Source: Blumeriella jaapii (taxonomy: Eukaryota; Ascomycota; Leotiomycetes; Helotiales; Drepanopezizaceae). From it: a stretch of 64,000 nucleotides of DNA. Shown here piece after piece: positions 11,476 to 22,825 of this stretch; position 1 is the stretch's first letter, and each line of letters begins with the position of its first letter. A model generated the notes under the pieces. It did not search any database and was not told the DNA's origin. It saw only the letters and a list, made by a program, of their open reading frames with translations. The translations under genes and the position numbers were made by a program. The stretch lies in contig VWND01000017.1 of NCBI GenBank assembly GCA_009599575.1, positions 700,236 through 764,235 on the forward strand. Direction: 5' to 3'.

Positions 11476-11705
11476 AACATACCGTAGACGGCTTCGTAGG
11501 TGCCGTATCTGAGAATGGCGTTGTACAGCATTTTCTCTTCTGCTCGCCCGTCGGTACGGGGGATGGCTGGCATGATCCTGAACTGGAACCGCTCGCCGCC
11601 GTACCGCGTGTGCACCTGCGTCTCGCCGTCGGAGCCGATCTCGACTTTCCAGACGATGTCGTAGATGGCTATGATCTTCCCCTCGGGGCGCGGAAGGGTA
11701 GACAT
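11026..11705 (-). CDS. Hypothetical fungal protein, 188 aa
   Basis: Two exons, 11483-11705 and 11026-11369, joined by a 113-nt intron (GTATGT...CCCAG) that contains a (GA)n run. The spliced frame reads MSTLPRPEGKIIAIYDIVWK at the start, has IPRTDGRAEEKMLYNAILR in the middle and a strongly charged C-terminal end rich in Glu and Arg. An in-frame extension upstream of 11705 lacks an ATG. The mix of conserved-looking hydrophobic and charged segments and the clean splice support a real gene, but I do not recognise the family. No membrane segment or signal peptide is visible. It converges with the pyroglutamyl peptidase gene, whose stop lies about 330 bp away. Confidence 0.6.
11437..11475. repeat. 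(GA)n microsatellite
   Basis: About 39 bp of nearly perfect AG repeat with one AAAG interruption, located in the intron of the hypothetical gene at 11026-11705, close to its donor site. Confidence 0.85.
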
Positions 11706-12575
11706 CGCTAGCCAGCTGGCTGTAGACCGGGACAAAGATACCTGGCCTAGGTTGTGCTCGAAGATCGCGGATGGAAAAGGAAACTCGGTGCCGACTTGGG
11801 CTCTCTCGGCTCCGGAGTGCTATTTGAAGGGTCTACCACTCTGTTTGGTTGATCGGTGTGGATGGATGGATGTACATACTATTTGCTTTTCTTTCACGTT
11901 TGCGCAAGCGCTCCCTTTTCGAGCGGGCTATGACAGTAGCAAATTCGAAGTCTTTGGTATGTTTGTGGCTCTTCAAACAGAGACACTAGAATACTCGCCA
12001 CCTCGAGTTGCACTTTACTCGTGGTTTTGTGCCAGGTCAAGACAGGATACTTGGAGCTTTGCAAGCCAGGTGATTTTGTTCTAAGAGAGCATCATCTCGC
12101 CTCGGACAGTTGACCACTTCACCGAAACGGGAGAAGAAGCAGCGCTCAATAGCACCTCGTTTCGATAAGTATCCCGATGGACACTCTTCTGCGCTTCCTT
12201 GCCGTAGTCATCCTGAAAATCGCTACTTGCCTTCTACCATAAACGCAAATATGTACCAGACCCAGCTTGTAGCGAGCGACCTTGAGTCCTCTCGCAACGC
12301 TGTATTTCCAGCTCTTAGCCGGAGACGACATCTGACTCACGAAGCCCAAGTGACGCGGGACAGTCCCAACCCGTCGTGATATTCCAAGTTCTACATTAAC
12401 TATGTCCTACCTACTGTGACACTTATCATAAAGCTGTGTTGAGGGTTCCGCTTTCGCCATGGCCATCCGAGATGCTACATACACAAGCGAGGGAAAGTCA
12501 ACACACCATCTTTGTACATCTTTCCGACCACGAGCAATCATAATCACGTCTACAATCGCTCCCACCCATCCCGGC

Positions 12576-12973
12576 TCAAATCCGCAGGCCCCACGGCTGG
12601 TTGCTTTCCCAGCCTCCAAAGAGCCGGGATTCCGGCAGGTTGAAGTCCAGATTCCAGTCGTCTATGCTCGGATCCGCGAAGGTCTCCTCGACACCGATGG
12701 CATCCGGCGACGTCCCGTCCTCGACGTGTCGGTCGGAGTCCTCGTTCGGCTGGGAGAGGATCTCGCAGAAGATGACCATGGCGCCGTGGGTGATGAAGCC
12801 CTTGCGGAAGTCGAAGCGAGGGTCGCTGGAAGCTCGAGCGCCGAATGGCCGGTGAAGCGCGAGCAAAGCGGTGATAGAGATCCGTTCGTGGTTTGAACGA
12901 ACATCGCATTGGTGTTGAGAACCTTGATCAACTCGGCACTGAGATGGATGACCTCATCGTCAATGGGCTCCAT
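12576..12973 (-). CDS. Hypothetical protein, frame broken once
   Basis: An ATG at 12973 opens MEPIDDEVIHLSAELIKVLN and continues to a region near 12910, after which protein-like sequence continues in another frame (ITALLALHRPFGARASSDPR, then FDFRKGFITHGAMVIFCEI) to a stop at 12576. The total span of 398 nt is one base short of whole codons, and the frame change has the polarity of a single missing base. No GT-AG pair of realistic size explains it. Corrected length would be about 132 aa. Family not recognised. Either a sequence error or a recent pseudogene; see the finding on shared frameshift polarity. Confidence 0.4.
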
Positions 12974-13572
12974 CCGGACATGATGGGAGTGTTGGGTGGC
13001 TAGGTGCGCGAATGCGTTCGGCTATCTCACCTAGCCCTTTGTTTACTTTCCCCAACAATCCTCGGCTGCCTCCTCTCGGTGAGGATGACCAGCCTGTGCA
13101 CCGAGCTCTATCAGTTCATCCTCACGCATGTTTAAAACTGGGAGACATGCCTTTCTCCTGCTTATTAGTGTTTTGACGTCGTCGATTTAGGGCGAGAATC
13201 CATGGAGGTTCTCGTAACCGTTGAGCGGAGGAACCAGCACCAAGAGCTCGTTTCTTGGTGTAGTTCAATATATCTCAAACACAAGTAAACAGTTTCTCTC
13301 TCCTCACACCCATTCAATTTGCGATTGCAACTTCCACCTCCTACCTCCTAACCATCAACCTTTTCCACTCGATCCCATCCCATCCCATCCCATCCCAACT
13401 CATTCATCCACCCGCATTCCCTTCACTCACACCTCGCGCGCTCGCTCGCCCGCCCAGCCACGTGGATGCATCTATGTTTATCTCGGTTCCTTGCCTGCCC
13501 TGCCCAAGTTATTCCCGGCCGCGAACGACCGGGCCCCGACGCGATTTGTTGCACGTCGCAAAATCAACGGGG

Positions 13573-13632
13573 TATAAATAACAGCCAACGCCTGAGTCGC
13601 TTCGAGGGTCTCGTTTCTCAAGAGACGTAAGT
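13573..13632 (+). promoter_or_regulatory. TATA box with downstream donor-like site
   Basis: TATAAATA at 13573-13580 is followed 46 bp later by GTAAGT at 13627-13632. This is the layout of a promoter plus short first exon, but no convincing coding sequence follows; a small frame to 13942 contains one hydrophobic segment (LTLLCLAGLLLFTYAI) and lacks an early ATG. Could mark an unannotated transcript. Confidence 0.25.
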
Positions 13633-14253
13633 ATCCATCTCACCGCCGCCGGCGGCAGCAGCGGCAGCAGCAGCAGGCCGGACCCGACATGTGGACTTGG
13701 CATCCAATGCGACGCTGTGCATGCAGGTAGTAGTGTTTATCTACCTAAGGGTACGCATTGTGCTGATGCAAGATTCGATGTGGAAAACGATCGTATCTGT
13801 AGACCAAGTTTTGACATTACTGTGTCTGGCTGGATTGTTGTTGTTTACATACGCAATCTCGACAAGCTTCGCGGTTAAAAATACATGTCAGCTCTTGGAT
13901 CCACGCTGGATGAATCAGAGCACAACCGACCGCCAACAGTAATCATACATAGATGGATGACCGCTTCGGTTCTTCGTATTGATATGTAGGGCACTTATTC
14001 AAGCTGAATAACTTCTACCTACCTATCTCCTTTTTTTCCACCACGACAAATATCATCAGACACTCAGGAATCCACTTCTTTAACTTTTAATTCGAAATCG
14101 CAGTAAAAACGGTCAGTAACAACAGCAGATTTAGTAAACTAACTTATTCTCACCAGATCGAATATCCCATGCCGGAATGATTTTTTTTTTTTGATTACCT
14201 ATCCCTAAGGTACCTACAGTACCTACCTACCTAGGTACTACTTACCTACTCAC

Positions 14254-14342
14254 CTGCCTACTCACCTACTTACTCACCTACTTACTCACCTACTTACTCA
14301 CCTACTTACTCACCTACTTACTCACCTACTTACTCACCTACC
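14254..14342. repeat. 12-bp tandem repeat CTACTTACTCAC, about 7 copies
   Basis: Nearly perfect head-to-tail array, flanked on the left by degenerate (CTAC)n/(CTCAC)n sequence from about 14220. Confidence 0.9.
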
Positions 14343-14395
14343 TATACATACCAACCTCCTCGCCAATCCATCTTTCTGCCTCTCCTCTACCGATA

Positions 14396-14414
14396 CCCCC
14401 CCCCCCCCCCCCCC
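14396..14414. repeat. Poly-C tract, 19 bases
   Basis: Uninterrupted C run. Confidence 0.9.
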
Positions 14415-14882
14415 TCCAACCAGAAACAAAAAAGTTCCCCCAAAGAAGAAAAAACGTCAACCCAAGTAGTAAAATAGTATAAAACAGTACCGTCCAGTAC
14501 AGTAAATACAGTACGGTAAAATAAAAGTCTAGCGCGCGAAGAAAAAAAAGAAAAGAAGAAAAGAAAAGAAAAGGAACAAAATCCATCTCTTGCTCGCTCC
14601 CTCTTCGCATTCTTCTCTACAGAACAGCACAACACCTCCCCCCGAGTATGATTCTATAACCGTCAATCGATCGATCAACCACGCAGCGGTGACACTGTAA
14701 AGTACTGTACAGTACAGTACAGTACTCAACCGACACGACCAAACCGGCTATTCAAAAAGCGGAATCGAAAAATCCAAAAATAAAGAATGTAAAAAAAAAG
14801 GGGGGGTGAGACTCCCAACTTTCGTTCCTTCATCCAGCACAAGCTCTAGTGATTTTTCCGCCATTGATCGATCTGGACCCTG

Positions 14883-14905
14883 CCCCCCCCCCCCCCCCCC
14901 CCCCC
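14883..14905. repeat. Poly-C tract, 23 bases
   Basis: Uninterrupted C run; further shorter C runs follow near 14958-14976 and 15048-15055. Confidence 0.9.
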
Positions 14906-15462
14906 AATCTATACAGTACATTGATTGATGGCTCAGGTACTGTTCTGTAACACGGTGCCCCCCTCCCCCCCCCCCTCCTCATCCAATCCAATCCAATCCA
15001 ATCCATTTTCCTCACCCGCGTTATCCTCAGAATAAACTCCCCCCACCCCCCCCCTTTCGACGCGAAATCTGACTCACCTTATCCATGAACCGCTCGAAAG
15101 AAAAATGGGTTAATCAGCCAGGCAAAATTTCCACAAGAGCGGATTTCGTGATCTATTTATCCATCCCATCAGTCAACCATCCTCAGCAGAAATTCTACTT
15201 TACAAACACATCATCCAAAATTGACGCCGTTCATCTATCCTCGGTCTCGGTCTCGGCTACGGCGCGAGCAAATGTATCGAAACATACAAACGGAAAAGAG
15301 AAAAGAGAAAAAACGCCTCGCTATGCGACTCCGCAGAGTCTTGTCTTTTCCATCATCAAACTGGTATCCTCAATCGCCCTCGGATTGTAACAATGCGCGC
15401 CCTTCATTCCCTCTCACGCTTCTTCTCTTGTCTTTCCGTTCCTGGTTCTATTCCACCGCCCC

Positions 15463-18270
15463 TCAGAAGAAGCCTAGCTTCTTGGTCTTTTTCTTGTCCT
15501 TCTCTGGCCCCGTGCCCTTCATGCTGTCCAGGATGGCGTCGAACGTGCTCTCACCCTTGGTCGCCGTCGTCCTGGGGCTGTCGCCGCCCCGGCTCGCGGC
15601 CCTGCCGCCGGGAATGTAAGAAGGTGAGGTGCCCCGACTGAGCGGCGTCATGGGCGAGACCATGGAGCCTCCTCGGCTCCGCGGGCGCTCGCTGTGGTCG
15701 TAGCCCGCAGGCAACCTCTCGAGCCCCCAGGCGCTGCTTCCCCGGTGGTTCGACTGCCGACTCCCGTTCCTCGAGCGCCCGCGATGCGACGGGCTTCCAA
15801 CGCCATCATATCCCACACTCCTGGGTCGGAGCTCCTGCTCGCCGAACAACGGCGGTAGCTCCAACGGACCCATGCCGTCTCCGAAGTTGCACTGGACGTA
15901 CGGGGGCTCGTCGACGGCCGCGGGGGCAGCCTCGGACTCAACCAGGCTGCGGCGACGTGCCAGCAGTGCGAGCGCGCGTACACGGCCTCGACCGAGTTCT
16001 CGACCGTGTGGCTGGGCATGTTGACGACGGCGCCGCCGGCGACACCGTACCAAGCTTTCGTCATCCGGCCGCGGTCCTCGACCCAGGGAGACGAGTTCAC
16101 GGGGGCTTGGCACAGGAAGTACTCGACGCCGTCCGTGAACTGCACGCCCGTCGCGTCCGTCACCAACAGCGGCAGGCTCTGGATGACGGCGTAGAGGAAG
16201 ATCCAGTGTCCGAATCTCTGCTCCTGGAGCTCGAGCGCGGATTTGCCCTTTCCCTCTTTGAGCTCGAAGTCGCGGAAGGATTGCACGAGCGGGTTCTGGA
16301 GGTCGACGCCTTGGTTGTGACTGCGTTCCTGCAAGAGACCGAGCTCGTGGCTCTTGAGGCGGCGGTTGGCGAGTTTGTGCTGGTCCTTGGGAGACATGGT
16401 GTTGTAGCGGGGTTCGAGGACGGCCATGGTCGCTATCAAGGGAGTGTCGAAGGGGATGGGAGGCTGGACCGGAGGCGAGGAACGGTCGTACTCCGAGAGG
16501 AGCTTGCGGAGGGCCGCGGCTTGGGGAGTCGTCACGGACGCGCTGTCTTCCCGGTCTTCCGACTCGGACATGCCACGGGTCGTCAGGGCGGTGCGGTCGA
16601 CGAGAAGGTCGTAGAGAGCGCAGAGGTCGGTGTAGAGGCATTGCAGGACAATCCGGTTGAGCCCGGGCCCGTGTTGGAGGTTCTTGTTGGTGCTGGCCTT
16701 GGGGGGCCATTGGCCGTACACGTTCTTGTAGAACGTCATCACGTGTCGGCGCATGGCGAGGAAATTCGCCTTCCACGTCTTGAAGCGGACGACCTTCGCT
16801 TCGTCCATGGACGTCGACGATGCAATCCCCGAGAACATGGAGGGAAACTCGAAGTCGGCGAGCCGCTGGTTGACGGCATCCTGGATTCTCACGAGGTCCC
16901 GCGACGCGTTCTGCAGTTGCAGTCTCGTGGTCTGGGAGAGCTCGTGGAAGATGGGGAGGTTGAGGGCTTGGATCGACGCGAATTTGCCGACGGCGTGAGC
17001 GAACACCTCGTTGTAGAGCGACGGGGATCTCATCCGCTCGGCCAGCAGGAGACTTTCGACCGTCTTCTCTCGGCTGAGACGAACGTCCGCCAGGCGCATC
17101 TCAGCAATGCAGCCGCCGAAGCTCGCGTCGACCGTCTCCCCAAACGTCGTCCCGTCCAGGTTGTAGAAGCCGAACTTCTTGAGGGCGTCCCCGATGGCAA
17201 GGAAGATGTTGAAGATCGAAGGTGCGAGGTGGGTGGAGACGAGCGGTTGGCCCAGGAGAAAGGCGAAGAGGTTGCGTGCCTCGACCAGTTTCTGGGCCTC
17301 TGCATCCGACCCGGGCGCGCCATCCGAGGTGGACCGGGCCAGCTCGACCGGAAAATACAGATGGAAGTCGGGAGGCGTGCGCGCGTAGGAGCGGATCGAC
17401 TCCCCACGAGGAGACTCGTTGTCGGAGCCCGAGTGATCGCCAGATCGCACGGGAGTCGCGGGCGCATCTTCCGAATAGGACAGGGACGAGGTTCGCGGTG
17501 CCTGTTCCGCGCTGGGGAGGGACGCTTGACGCGTGGCCCGCTCCGAGCTGAGGCGATTCCGGCCATCGACACCGTGGGCGGCGGAATGGTCATAGAGGAG
17601 GTCCAGCAAGACCTGCGACGATTGCACCACGAACGGATGGCACTTGATCTGCGGGCCCCGGCCTGTGGACTGGTGATGCAGATATACATACATGTTGGCC
17701 TCGGGTCTCTCATCCCAGAGCTCTGAGATCTGCGTCATGTCAGCGCTGCGTTCATTCCTGCCGGCCCGACCTGCGTCGGCACTCACCCTCTCGCCGTCCA
17801 ACACGGCATCGAGGCTGTAGTCGATCTGATGGCTGTCTGCGAGGACCCAGGCACGCACACTCTCTCCCACATCGTGCTGCTGGGAGACGACTCGCGATTT
17901 CCCCTTGGCGCCGGGGAGCCAACTTCGGCGCTTCGCTCTCTTCCCTTCATTCTCGCTCTCGGCGTGGTTCGTCGAGAGGGGTCTGCTGGCCCGCGGGACG
18001 GACACGGACCGGCGCCGTCCTTGCACGGGCGACAGCCACGAGGAGGCTCTGGGCCGCTTCACCTCCAGCTTCTCGGGGCCCAGCATGGCCTCGCTCGGCG
18101 CGGCCGGGTGTGTGGTTTCGACCTGGAGCCGCGGGGGCGGCGGCTTCGCGGGCGAGGGGACGGGTTTCCGCAAGACGTGTTGTTGTTCTTGGGCTTGAGG
18201 GAGCTTAGCTTAGGGCTTGAAAAGAGGGGGATGGAGGGGTCGTCCCGGACTCACCTTCTTCAGCGGTCAT
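15463..18270 (-). CDS. DUF8004-type fungal protein, with one apparent frameshift
   Basis: Large fungal protein of unknown function. Exon 1 is only 16 nt (18255-18270, MTAEE), exon 2 is 17787-18193, and exon 3 starts at 17729 after a 57-nt in-frame intron (GTGAGT...CGCAG with a CTGAC branch). Splicing joins DGER to ISELWDERPEANMYVYLHH, matching my recollection of the fungal DUF8004 family (a short ...GEKV-ELW-E...VYVYL block followed by FVVQSSQVLLDLL). The family name is from memory. An N-terminal basic, Ser-rich disordered part precedes it. Near 15950-15965 (after CWHVAA) the frame changes by one base; the C-terminal tail PYVQCNFGDGMGPLELPPL to KKTKKLGFF lies in the new frame, stop at 15463. 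The exon sum is one base short of whole codons, about 896 aa if one base is missing. No membrane segment seen. Confidence 0.75.
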
Positions 18271-18869
18271 GATGTACAGCGATGGCCGTTTGTGCTTGAT
18301 GAAGTGAAGCAGCACTCTGGGGAGAGGTGGGATTGTCGAGGGTTTGTGAGGCGAGTGTAAAGGGTCGGTAGGTAGGTAGTTATATGGCAGAGTGGTTGTA
18401 GAGGGAGAGGAAGAGGAAGAGGAACAGGGAGAGGTTGAAAAAGAGGAAGAGGAAGAGGTAGAAGAAGAGGAAGAAGAAGAAGAAGAGACAGCGGGAGAGG
18501 AAAAGAAAGAGGAAGAGGACGAGGAAGCGAGCGAGAAGCAGGCAGTCCGTCGGCGTCTTATGTGTGTATAGTATTGTCCATCCAGCACAGGGCGGAGCCA
18601 GGCCGTCCACCCGGCACGGCAGCCTATCGGAATGCGTCGCTCTCTCGTCCGGACGGTCGATAGCAGGCGATGCCATCGCCTCACGTCATAGTCGTTTTTG
18701 GCGCATGGACCCGTGATTTGTATTGCCATGCGTCGTTATATACTTACGGTGCAGTATATACTTAAATCCGGTCACAGTAAGACTCTACCGTAAGTACGTG
18801 CACAGCCTCGCGGGAAGGATGATCGGTCGAGGCTGAGGTGACTACGTTTCGTACTGTATGTATCTGTAC

Positions 18870-18941
18870 AGTACTGTACGGTAAGTACAGCATAGTACTG
18901 TACGATATGTACAGCATAGTACTGTTCGGTATGTACAGCAC
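18870..18941. repeat. 24-bp tandem repeat, 3 copies, in a GTAC-rich array
   Basis: Units starting AGTACTGTACG at 18870 and 18894 and AGTACTGTTCG at 18918, each ending GTACAGCAT or GTACAGCAC. Each unit contains the palindrome-prone words GTACTGTAC and GTACAG. The GTAC-rich sequence continues with more degenerate ACTGTATATGCACTGTACA-like words to about 19230. Confidence 0.85.
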
Positions 18942-19639
18942 TGTATGTACTGTACTGTTTTTACACTGTATATGCACTGTACATATATTTGCTGTAAGTA
19001 CACTATATGTACACTGTATATGAACTGTACAAATGTACACTGCATGTACACTGTATGTGTACTGTTTGTATACTGTTTATATCCTTACATATGTTCATTG
19101 TATATACACTATATACACACTGTATTTACACTATACATATATACACTACAAGAACAATATAAGTACACTGCATATACACAGCACACATCACACAGCACAC
19201 ATCACACAGTACAGTACATACACACAAACATACAGCCCTATCCCCCGCTCCCAACAATTCAACGGTTCCCGCCCTCGTCACGAGATGATCTCCCCCCCCA
19301 AAGTCAAATGTCCGATATGCTTACTTGCACCGTTTTCCTTGTTTCAAACAACCTTAACGCAGAGTGGAGGCGGTGGGGGCGGCACTTCACACGCGCCAAG
19401 TCACATGTCTGACTGCACGTGACCAGAGCCCCACCTCGCCGTCCCCCGGACCGGTGGCGGTGGGCGTGAATGAACAGGCCGTGTGGTCGTACTGTGCGCA
19501 AGATGCAAACCTGCTATTATAGCCTTCCCAGGAATACAACAGCTGTGCTGCGATTATCGCAGGTCGTTTCTAAACGTGGGGCTGGAATAGAGGTGTGGCT
19601 GGAATAGAACGTGTGCCTTTCCACCGCCAATGGGTTGTG

Positions 19640-19775
19640 GTGTTTTTTCTTCTTCCCTTCTTCCCTTCTTCCCTTCTTCCCTTCTTCCTTCTTCCCTTCT
19701 TCCCTTCTTCCTTCCCCCTTTCTTCCCTTCTTCCCTTCTTCCCTTCTTCCCTTCTTCCCTTCTTTCCCTCTTTCC
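19640..19775. repeat. (TTCTTCCC)n pyrimidine microsatellite
   Basis: Roughly 16 units of CTTCTTCCC/TTCTTCCC with few interruptions; strongly polypyrimidine on the top strand and long enough for triplex formation in principle. Confidence 0.85.
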
Positions 19776-21045
19776 CAAGCACCGGCTGCTACACACCCAA
19801 ATCGAAACCGCGATTCCGAACATCCGCGCGATGCTTCGAAACCCAACTACCTTACCGTCGTGACGGAGCGCGGAGGTACAGCACAGCACAGCACATACAC
19901 ACATACATACAAACATACATACATACATACACACATACAAACAGGACAGCATCTACGGCAAGAGCAAGACGCACGAGATCACGGCAGTCGCCACGACACA
20001 CGCCCGACCAGTCCGATCGAGACGCGTCGGTCTTCGGCGTCGGCGTCGGCGGCGCCATCCTCGACGCGACGAGCACGAGACGCAGGAGCCATCATCGGGC
20101 GCCGGGGCCGGCCTGGCCGCGTGCGAGGACCGAGGAGGAGCGCGACCCATGCAATCTCTGCATGGGAGGAGAAGGAGGAGGACGAGGGACGCTGGAGACG
20201 CCAGAACCTCGACTCATGCCCCGGCTCTTAACGCGTCCGTCGACGGCGGAAGCCCGTAGGTGGAGTGGCGAGGCGAGGAGCACATGGATCCCTGCAGGAG
20301 AGCCGGACTCGGGTACTGTCAGAAAGCAGACCGCGTCCAGCCGGTATGGTACTGTATGTTGGGACTTTGACGGATGCGAAGATCTTGTGATGGTCCCGAG
20401 GATGGTTACCCTTGCTTTTTAAAAAATGAAAAATGTAAGATGAAAAAAATGAAAAATAAAAAATAAAAACTACATCGATGTTGGCCAACATCGCGAAAGA
20501 ACGCCTTCCTTGACCTCGCTCCGTGGAGGCCGCGTTCACGTACCACATCCTGTGCTTCGCAACGAGAGTTGCGCCCACTTCACCAGTGTCGGATTCCGAC
20601 GGCGCACGACTGTAACGCGGGTCACGTTGGGGGAGTTCAGCCGACACCCACGAGCGCTGAGATAAACCGGTCTGGGCGACGGGCATCCCCAGCCAGAGCG
20701 CGCTGGCGCACCTGGACGCGGGACCCGGTCGGTCACAAATCACCAAGGGAACGGAACCACTCCTTCGACGACGGGATCAGGTGAGGCTGGCACGACGAGC
20801 TCACGGCGGCATGCAATCAGAGGAGGGCAGGGCGTGAAACGAGACGTTAAGCACTGACGGATAACCATACACATCGTCGAGCCGCGCACCGACAGGATGA
20901 AGAAACTCCGGTCAAATCCCCCGGGGCGGGGCCAAAGCAAACCGCTCCATGCGTCACGAAAGGGTCGCCCCCCGTCCCCCCGTCCCCCCGCTTCCATCGT
21001 CAGACCAGGCGACGGCGATGGAACGACCCATGGGATACCAACCAC

Positions 21046-22262
21046 CTAAGCCACCTGCGTCTCCGCCTCGCTGGGCTCGTAGGCGCGGCCGGCGTGGCCC
21101 GTCGCGACCGAGGTGCCCGCGCCGCTGCTGACCCGGCTCTCCTCCACGGCGGCATGAGATGGCGGGGGGGGCGCGAGGCTGTCGTCCGCCCCCGCCACGC
21201 TGCCCGGCGCCGGGGCCCGCTGCGGGCCGACGGCGCTCGGCATCAGGTTCGCCTCGAGGCGTCCGGCGTGGGACGGGACGTCCTCGAGCTCGGGCTGCCA
21301 GTCTTTGAGGTCGTCCTCGGCATCGTTCAGGATCTGGCGGGCCTGGCTGGCGTGCTCGTACGCCGGGCGCACGTCGCCCGGGATGACGGGCGTGTCGTCG
21401 AGGAGGGTGAGGAGCCGGCGGCCGTGGCGGGCGAGGATGATCTGCTTCTCGGCGCGCTCGATGGTGGCGGCGAACTCGGCGGCGTAGGCCTCCTTCAGCT
21501 TTTGTCGTGTCTGGCACCCAGGGCGTTAGCACGGCGTTCGGCGCCGACGGGCGGGGACCCCCGGTCAAGAAGCACGCACGACGTTGGTCAACTGAGCCTC
21601 CGCGACCAGGTTCTCGGCCTCGGCCCGGACCAGCTCCTGCTCCAGGATCACCAGCTTCGCGCTCTCGGGCTCCTTGATCTTCAGCTTGGCGATCTCGTCG
21701 GCGATCTTGGACTTGTGGTCCCGGCTCGGCTGCACGCTCTTCTCCGTGTTGCGGATGGCCTTCAGGACGGCCCGGCTGTCGTCGATGCTGTGGGCGTAGG
21801 CATCCTCCTGCTCGCCCAACTCCGACAGCAGCACGCCAATCTTGTCGGAGATGTCGCTGATGGCATCGTCGTTGGTGCCCTCACCCCAGTCGGACAGCTG
21901 GCCGGCGATCGAGAGGCGCTCCTTACCGGCCGCCTCGTAGCTCTGGATCAGGTGGTTCTCGGCCTTGATCAGCTTGTAGAGCTTCTTGCTGAGCTCGGGC
22001 TGGGCGGTGCCGCGGAGGGAGGCGAAGCTGAAGGTGTGGTGACGGGGGGCGGCCGAGGCGCTGCCGTTCTTGTTGGAGCGGATGGAGAGGGCGCGATTCC
22101 TGGGCGCATGCATCAGCCGATGTGTCGCGCGCGCCTCGCCGACGGCCGGCCGTCTGGACGCGGGCCCCCGGTGCCGCGGCGGATGGGGCGTCCTGCTCTC
22201 CTTCGGCGCCGCATCGACGGCGGGGGCATGAGGATGGATGGGCGCGAGGCGTGGACTTACAT
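21046..22262 (-). CDS. PilB-like eisosome core protein (Pil1/Lsp1 family), start codon split by an intron
   Basis: Plasma-membrane BAR-domain protein of the eisosome. The body QPELSKKLYKLIKAENHLI, ISDISDKIGVLLSELGEQED, SVQPSRDHKSKIADEI and LVILEQELVRAEAENLVAEA is diagnostic. The start is unusual: AT lies at 22262-22261, followed by GTAAGT at 22260, and the G that completes ATG is the first base of exon 2 at 22099, giving MNRALSIRSNK as in PilB-type proteins. Exons: 22261-22262, 21580-22099, 21510-21046; introns 161 nt and 69 nt (GTGCGT...GCCAG). The second join gives LTNV-TRQKLKEAY. Product 328 aa: BAR region about residues 30-230, then a Pro/Ser/Ala-rich tail. An in-frame ATG at 22113 would add four residues (MHAP) without splicing but fits the family less well. 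Confidence 0.92.
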
Positions 22263-22630
22263 TCTGACCGATGTCCCGTCGGGCGCGGCGATCGAGGGCG
22301 GGGGGTGCTTTCTGGAGACATGGTCAGCGCATTCCCGACAGACGGTGGTGTCGCTGTTGCTGCGGTTCTTGTTGTGGTCGTCGTCGTCGTCGTGGTCATC
22401 GTCGTCGTCGTCGTCGACGCAACGCGACTTCCAGCGCGCGCGAGCGCATTCACCGCATGCACGTCACGAGGCGACGGCGAGGACGTGAGGGACGCACCGG
22501 GTGAGGTGGGCGCGCCGGCGATCTCTTCGCATTCGGCGGCGGGGATGTGAAGATATACTTCTTCTGTGCCGTGGTGTGGTGGGTACGTACGAGGGATGGG
22601 GATGCAGATGCAGATGCAGATGCAGGGCAG

Positions 22631-22715
22631 GACGGGGTTGGGTTGGGTTGGGTTGAGTTGAGTTGGGCTGGGTTGGTGTTGGTTGGTTGGGTTGGGTTGG
22701 CTTGAGTTCGTTTGG
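22631..22715. repeat. GGTTG/GGGTTGGGTT repeat
   Basis: G-rich degenerate pentamer repeats (GGGTTGGGTTGGGTTG and variants). Resembles telomere-like sequence only loosely; the unit is not TTAGGG. Confidence 0.7.
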
Positions 22716-22825
22716 CTTGGTCGGCTGGGGTGGAAGCTGGCTTTTGGAGACGTCGAGCCACGGCCGCGGTGGAAGAAGGCGCGATGACGTTGCCGCGCGG
22801 GTGATCGTGATGGACGGGCGATGTG

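Larger units (their letters stand above)
12974..15462. other. Repeat-rich intergenic region, 2.5 kb
   Basis: No gene called. Contents: (CATCC)n near 13373-13397; a TATAAATA box at 13573 followed by a GTAAGT donor-like word at 13627 and a CAG/CGG-rich stretch at 13645-13680; a 12-bp tandem array at 14254-14342; C homopolymers at 14396-14414 and 14883-14905; GTAC-type repeats near 14463-14520 and 14700-14730; ATCCA repeats near 14982-15005. Confidence 0.6.
18271..21045. other. Repeat-rich intergenic region, 2.8 kb
   Basis: No gene supported. It holds a purine-rich GAAGAG/GAGGAA block at 18405-18540 just upstream of the DUF8004 gene, GTAC-type arrays at 18735-19230, a (TTCTTCCC)n block at 19640-19775, (ACAT)n at 19888-19940, and an A-rich stretch at 20418-20470. 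Open frames here are low-complexity translations of repeats. Confidence 0.55.

Noticed and set aside
15940..15975. Mini-intron as explanation for the frame change in the DUF8004 gene
   Set aside because: The only GT...AG pairs that fix the frame would be about 10 or 37 nt long, below a workable fungal intron length, and would remove conserved residues.
15957..17726. 589-codon open frame on the plus strand
   Set aside because: It is the complement of the DUF8004 gene, lacks family features and disrupts no splice signals of that gene; GC-rich codon bias keeps the antisense frame open.
20954..21568. 204-codon minus-strand frame rich in Arg/Pro
   Set aside because: Out-of-frame reading of eisosome exon 3; the true frame carries the conserved BAR-domain sequence.
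22631..22715. Possible interstitial telomere repeat
   Set aside because: The unit is GGTTG/GGGTTGGGTT rather than TTAGGG, and it is highly degenerate.
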